64,000 nt of DNA from Lachnospiraceae bacterium (GTDB lineage Bacteria; Bacillota; Clostridia; Lachnospirales; Lachnospiraceae): assembly GCA_029008875.1 (NCBI GenBank), contig JAQXJP010000010.1:1-64000 (forward strand), read 5' to 3'. The notes under the pieces are model-generated. The model had not been told where the DNA came from. It worked only from the letters and a program-made list of their open reading frames with translations, and ran no database searches. The position numbers were made by a program, and so were the translations under genes. Each line of letters starts with the position of its first letter. Within the stretch, counting starts at the first letter, position 1. Below, in pieces: positions 60,581-64,000 of this stretch.

Positions 60581-60835
60581 CTAAATCTTGTGGCGCATCT
60601 CACAATCCCGTACGTCTGCAAGTATTATATCGGGTCCGATTCGGCAAATCTTAACCCAGGGAATCCAAATATCATACTCTCTGCACAGGAATCCCATATA
60701 TTTTCCGGGCCCGGGGACAATGATTGCCAGAATCTTTCCGCAATCGCAATCGATATCCAGATCCTTCACCGTTCCCAGACATTTACAATCATTCACATTG
60801 ACAACTTCTTTGTTGCATAAATCAGAAAAACGCAT
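60581..60835 (-). CDS. ymxH: YlmC/YmxH-type PRC-barrel protein
   Basis: 84 residues of the YlmC/YmxH family, small PRC-barrel proteins linked to sporulation in Firmicutes. MRFSDLCNKEVVNVNDCKCLGTVKDLDIDCDCGKILAIIVPGPG carries the barrel start and a Cys pair. AGGAGG precedes the start codon, but both are inside a hairpin (60829-60867). It follows ychF by 60 bp and precedes nrdR. Confidence 0.85.
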   Translation of the reverse strand: MRFSDLCNKEVVNVNDCKCLGTVKDLDIDCDCGKILAIIVPGPGKYMGFLCREYDIWIPWVKICRIGPDIILADVRDCEMRHKI

Positions 60836-60867
60836 AGAACCGACCTCCTATGGTCATTCTATGCGTT
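60829..60867 (-). promoter_or_regulatory. Terminator-like hairpin enclosing the ymxH ribosome binding site and start
   Basis: AACGCATAGAA and TTCTATGCGTT are perfect 11-bp arms; inside, GACC pairs with GGTC around the AGGA of the ribosome binding site. The start codon lies within the right arm (CTATGCG) and five T residues follow. As RNA it would hide the translation start, and it has the form of an intrinsic terminator for ychF. Confidence 0.6.
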
Positions 60868-60895
60868 CTCATTCTGTTTTGTGAAAAAAGCCGAC

Positions 60896-61996
60896 TTACA
60901 CATTGAAGCGGAACAAAATGACATCCCCGTCTTTTACCACGTAATCTTTTCCTTCCATGCCCACGATTCCTTTTTCCCTGGCTGCGGCAAGGCTTCCGTT
61001 ATCCAGCAAATCCTGATAATTCACCACTTCAGCCTTGATAAATCCACGCTCGAAATCCGTGTGAATCTTGCCGGCGGCCTGGGGTGCCTTGGTTCCCTTC
61101 TTGATGGTCCATGCACGGCACTCATCCTCCCCCGCTGTCAGAAAACTGATGAGTCCCAGCAAATCGTAACTTGCTGCAACAAGCTTATCCAAACCGGAAG
61201 ATTCCACGCCGAGGTCTGCAAGAAACTCTTCTTTTTCCTCGTCGGAAAGCTCTGACAATTCCTCTTCCAGACGGGCAGACACCACAAAGCACTGGGAGCC
61301 CTCCTCCGCTGCAAGCTTGCGAACTGCTGCGACATGTGCATTGCCGGCTCCGTCGTCCGCCAAATCATCCTCCGCAACGTTAGCCGCATAGATGGTTGGT
61401 TTTGCGGTGAGGAGATTGTAGCTTGCAAACCAAGCCTGCATATCCTCATCCTCCGGGACCTCAAAGGTACGAGCCATCTTGCTGGCCTCCAGATGTGCCT
61501 TCACGGCTTCCAACAGTTCCATCTCCTTGGCTAGGGTCTTGTCCATGCGAGCCTGTTTGGCAACCTTGGCAATTCTCCTCTCAAGAATCTCAAGGTCGGA
61601 AAAGATCAGCTCGATATTGATGGTCTCGATATCTCTTGCCGGATCCACGCTTCCATCAACGTGTACCACATTGCCATCCTCGAAGCAACGCACCACATGC
61701 ACAATCGCATCAACCTCGCGAATGTTGGCCAGGAACTGGTTCCCAAGCCCTTCCCCCTTTGATGCTCCCTTTACAAGACCTGCAATGTCAACGAATTCGA
61801 TTACAGCCGGTGTCACCTTCTTGGTGTGATACATTTCGCCGAGCAATTCGATTCGCTTGTCCGGTACTGTTACAATTCCCACGTTTGGATCAATCGTCGC
61901 AAACGGGTAGTTTGCCGCAAGTGCTCCGGCCTTTGTCAATGAATTGAATAATGTACTTTTTCCAACGTTAGGCAAACCCACGATTCCCAGTTTCAT
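60896..61996 (-). CDS. ychF: YchF/OLA1-type ATPase
   Basis: 366 residues. An Obg-family protein with P-loop [47 protein letters not shown], NMxE-type specificity motif (YAANVAEDD) that favours ATP over GTP, and the C-terminal TGS domain ([39 protein letters not shown]). It associates with ribosomes and redox stress. AAAGGAG lies 7 bases before 61996. Upstream codons in the same frame are translated repeat sequence and are not part of the gene. The repeat end begins only 3 bp beyond this ribosome binding site. Confidence 0.95.
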   Translation of the reverse strand: MKLGIVGLPNVGKSTLFNSLTKAGALAANYPFATIDPNVGIVTVPDKRIELLGEMYHTKKVTPAVIEFVDIAGLVKGASKGEGLGNQFLANIREVDAIVHVVRCFEDGNVVHVDGSVDPARDIETINIELIFSDLEILERRIAKVAKQARMDKTLAKEMELLEAVKAHLEASKMARTFEVPEDEDMQAWFASYNLLTAKPTIYAANVAEDDLADDGAGNAHVAAVRKLAAEEGSQCFVVSARLEEELSELSDEEKEEFLADLGVESSGLDKLVAASYDLLGLISFLTAGEDECRAWTIKKGTKAPQAAGKIHTDFERGFIKAEVVNYQDLLDNGSLAAAREKGIVGMEGKDYVVKDGDVILFRFNV

Positions 61997-62009
61997 TTTT
62001 CTCTCCTTT

Positions 62010-62051
62010 GTGGGGACGTTCCTTTTGTCACGACCAGCGCCCTTTGGCTCG
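62010..62051. repeat. Left inverted end of the RAYT unit
   Basis: GTGGGGACGTTCCTTTTGTC followed by CACGACCAGCGCCCTTTGGC is identical to the left end of the 582-bp element over 40 bases, then diverges after CTCG. Confidence 0.9.
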
Positions 62052-62310
62052 CTGTTTTGAATCATGCTCCCCAGAATATTCCATGTTATCTTACAAAAAA
62101 TCTAAACCTTGTAAATGCTACCACAGAAATTAAAAAAACTCAACATATTGGTATTTACTTTTCGCAAAAAAGTTATATTATAGAGTCATAGGATTCACAC
62201 CCTATTTCTATCATTCATTTGGTATTTTCTACCTTATGAATTCATTTAAAATCTGGTGTTTCAACCATTTTTCCACTTGTACCATCAAATAGATATCGGA
62301 GGGATTATTA

Positions 62311-63087
62311 TTGTCTAGACACGCACGAAAAAAATCTTCTATTCAGACTTACCATGTTGTAATCAAGGGGGCCGACCGGCAATTGCTTTTTGAAGAATCC
62401 AAAGACTATCTCAAATATTTGGATATATTGAAATATTATAAAGAAAAATTCGATTTTGAAATCTACGCATATTGTCTTATGTCGAATCATGTTCATCTGT
62501 TGATCCACCATCCTGTCGGGACCTCTCTTGAAACCATTTTCCGCCACATTAACACAACATATGCCGGTTGGTTTAATCTAAAATATGACCGTACCGGTTT
62601 TGTTCAAGATGGCCGCTATTTCAGTGAGCCGGTTGAAACGGCCGGTTATCTCCTCACCGTAGTTCGATACATTCATTACAATCCCACAAAAGCAGGACTG
62701 GAAATAAGGCCGGGAGCAGCTTACCTTTGGAGTAGCTACAATGATTACATAAATGGATTTTCCGATTTAACGGATACGGGTTATATTCTCAAGTTGCTTG
62801 GCACACAAGAACAATACATTGCCTTGCATAATATTGTCCCGGATGATGATTGCTTCGATATACATCAAGCACGAAAAAGACTACCGGATGATGTGGCCAA
62901 GGATATGATTGAGGGCTTATGCAGTTGCAAGAGCGTGACAGATTTCCAGCGATTGTCACTGATAGACCGTGATAAAAATATCCTTTTATTGCACGAAAAA
63001 GGTATCTCAATCCGACAGTTAAACCGACTTACCGGGACACCTCGTGGAGTAATCAATCGCATTATTACCCAAGAGAACCCTGAATGA
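62311..63087 (+). CDS. REP-associated tyrosine transposase (RAYT), Y1/HUH family
   Basis: 258 residues. The HUH pair is H60/H62 (LMSNHVHLLIH) and the catalytic tyrosine is probably Y120 in VVRYIHYNPTKAGL, the hallmark RAYT block. A C-terminal part (SLIDRDKNILLLHEKGISIRQLNRLTGTPRGVINRII) looks like a DnaA-type helix-turn-helix present in some RAYT groups. These enzymes cut single-stranded REP hairpins and are thought to mobilise REPs. It uses a TTG start with GGAGGG 7 bases upstream; low-GC composition unlike its neighbours. Intact and probably functional. Confidence 0.92.
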   Translation: MSRHARKKSSIQTYHVVIKGADRQLLFEESKDYLKYLDILKYYKEKFDFEIYAYCLMSNHVHLLIHHPVGTSLETIFRHINTTYAGWFNLKYDRTGFVQDGRYFSEPVETAGYLLTVVRYIHYNPTKAGLEIRPGAAYLWSSYNDYINGFSDLTDTGYILKLLGTQEQYIALHNIVPDDDCFDIHQARKRLPDDVAKDMIEGLCSCKSVTDFQRLSLIDRDKNILLLHEKGISIRQLNRLTGTPRGVINRIITQENPE

Positions 63088-63108
63088 GCAAGGTATGAAC
63101 TGACCAGT

Positions 63109-63160
63109 GGGCTATGGTCGTGACAAAGGGCGATGGTCGTGACAAAAGGAACGTCCCTAC
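63109..63160. repeat. Right inverted end of the RAYT unit, with an internal duplication
   Basis: The complement of the family end is present (GGTCGTGACAAAAGGAACGT then CCCTAC), with one change (CCCCAC to CCCTAC). The inner part is duplicated: TATGGTCGTGACAAAGGGCG followed by ATGGTCGTGACAAAAGG. The changed base creates the TAG stop codon of the adenine deaminase gene. Confidence 0.85.
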
Positions 63161-64000
63161 ACCAGCTCAAACTTCTCCACATCTACCACCCCGCATGGAG
63201 TTAATTTCAGTGCTGGGATCACCGGCAAGCTGCAAAATGACAAGGTCATAAACGGGTCAATGTCCCGATTTACCCCGAGCTGATACGCGGCATTCTTCAC
63301 CCGCTCCATCTGCTCTTTGGCCTCCTTCACAGGAAGGGTACACATGAGACCTGCAATGGGCAGAGCAAGTTCTTCCAGGATCTTGCCATCCTGTACAACC
63401 ACCATACCGCCCTGCATGTTTTTGATTTCATTCACCGCCATTGCCATATCCTCTTCCGTTGCCCCGATGACAATAATATTGTGAGAATCATGTGCAACAC
63501 TTGTAGCCACGGCACCGCTTTTTAGTCCGTAGCCCTTGGCAAATGCCACGCCAATGTGCCCGGTATGGTGATGGCGTTCCACCACTGCCAGTTTCAGAAT
63601 GTCTTTGCTCACATCGATGTGGTCCGTCTCCCCCTCATCGGTAGTAATAATTTCTCCGGGGATAAGTCCAATCGTTTTTTCTTTTGCCCTTTTGATAGAA
63701 AAATCATCCGGTGTAACCTTTGCAACATTTACCGAATTCAGGATTGTAGAACGAATCGCGCTCTTATCCAGTTGCTTTTCCTCATTCAAAATCCAATTTT
63801 CCTGTAAATCCGCTACCAGCTTTCCCGCTTTGTACACGGAATGAATTTTTACTGTTTCAAAATCATCCAGCACAACGATATCGGCCACATAACCGGGGGA
63901 GATGGCTCCATGGGTTTGCAGCCGGAAGTATCTTGCCGCATTGTAGGAAGCCACCTTATAAGCAATGACCGGGTCCACGCCCAATAGAATCGCCTTTCGA
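63157..64000 (-). CDS. ade: Adenine deaminase, C-terminal part (5' end outside window)
   Basis: At least 281 residues; the start is beyond the window edge (frame continues through RKAILLGVDPV). Features of Ade of the amidohydrolase family: HGAISPGYVADIVVLDDFETV, then the C-terminal domain VVERHHHTGHIGVAFAKGYGLKSGAVATSVAHDSHNIIVIGA and GGMVVVQDGK. It deaminates adenine to hypoxanthine. The last codons and stop lie in the end of the RAYT unit, so the C-terminal residues after VEKFEL may have been changed by the insertion. Confidence 0.9.
   Translation of the reverse strand, partial: RKAILLGVDPVIAYKVASYNAARYFRLQTHGAISPGYVADIVVLDDFETVKIHSVYKAGKLVADLQENWILNEEKQLDKSAIRSTILNSVNVAKVTPDDFSIKRAKEKTIGLIPGEIITTDEGETDHIDVSKDILKLAVVERHHHTGHIGVAFAKGYGLKSGAVATSVAHDSHNIIVIGATEEDMAMAVNEIKNMQGGMVVVQDGKILEELALPIAGLMCTLPVKEAKEQMERVKNAAYQLGVNRDIDPFMTLSFCSLPVIPALKLTPCGVVDVEKFELV

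Larger units (their letters stand above)
62010..63160 (+). mobile_element. RAYT transposase unit with inverted ends
   Basis: A RAYT-type transposase gene lies between two inverted family ends (62010-62051 and 63109-63160), the same ends that close the long palindromic elements. The left end starts 3 bp beyond the ychF ribosome binding site and the right end contains the stop codon of the adenine deaminase gene. The space from 62052 to 62310 is A/T-rich and unique; it may hold the transposase promoter (TATATTAT near 62174) and a minus-strand ychF promoter (TTGAGT-17-TAGCAT near 62110-62140). No target-site duplication is seen, as expected for HUH transposition. Confidence 0.7.

Noticed and set aside
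61997-62065. Extended ychF start upstream of 61996
   Set aside because: The extra residues are translated repeat end; AAAGGAG is correctly placed for 61996.
1-64000. CRISPR arrays, rRNA genes, prophage or conjugative modules
   Set aside because: None found: no regularly spaced direct repeats with unique spacers, no rRNA-like segments, and no phage structural or transfer genes.

Overview
The window looks like the chromosome of a Gram-positive, probably motile and spore-forming member of the Clostridia, most likely Lachnospiraceae. The support is a SigH-type sigma factor, MecA, a YlmC/YmxH protein, a SpoVB-like flippase, a cysteine T-box leader, a short MetH without a reactivation domain, CheC/CheY, many c-di-GMP proteins, and very large secreted surface proteins. 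tRNAs have no encoded CCA. Most genes lie on the minus strand in short operons separated by clear intrinsic terminators.

Region by region. 0-10.3 kb: a sugar-sensor diguanylate cyclase, tRNA-Leu, lysA, an exported-type lytic transglycosylase, an EF-hand protein, tRNA-Gly and tRNA-Thr, a decayed small gene, a PAS-GGDEF-EAL protein, an ECF S component and a Nudix hydrolase. 10.3-15.3 kb: a phosphoesterase with a ParB-like/BMP fusion, then the cheC-cheY-diguanylate cyclase operon. 15.3-20.4 kb: the cysE-cysS-mrnC-rlmB-sigH-mecA operon behind a cysteine T-box. 20.4-29.1 kb: ispF, a MATE exporter, pta, a lipase-like protein, metY, a nucleotidase/guanylate-kinase-like fusion and an anion permease. 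29.1-36.6 kb: a 1406-residue GH16 glucanase, tRNA-Met and tRNA-Val, and an XRE/DUF2975/CPBP cluster facing a second XRE membrane protein. 36.6-53.6 kb: a 3026-residue surface protein, an 838-residue SPKTG-anchored protein, the two-component system that probably controls both, and metH. 53.6-64 kb: a Cof-type HAD, cysteine desulfurase, flippase, efp, rpiB, yqeG, nrdR, ymxH, ychF, a RAYT-type transposase unit and the end of adenine deaminase.

Two systems stand out. First, the promoters of the two surface-protein genes carry TTGTCCC heptamers repeated every 11 bp, ending exactly 11 bp before the presumed -10 box in both. The adjacent response regulator has a SARP-like output domain, and SARP proteins are known to use heptamer repeats with this period. 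This suggests a SARP-type two-component regulon in a clostridium that switches on giant surface proteins.

Second, a RAYT (Y1/HUH) transposase gene at 62.3 kb lies between short inverted ends beginning GTGGGGACGTTCC. The same ends close two elements, of 466 bp and 582 bp, that are palindromic along their whole length (26.4 kb and 54.7 kb). Half of a third copy opens the window, and a degenerate end may lie at 24.8 kb. The elements sit within a few bases of stop codons, so they look like RAYT-mobilised, terminator-targeting, non-autonomous elements far larger than classical REPs.
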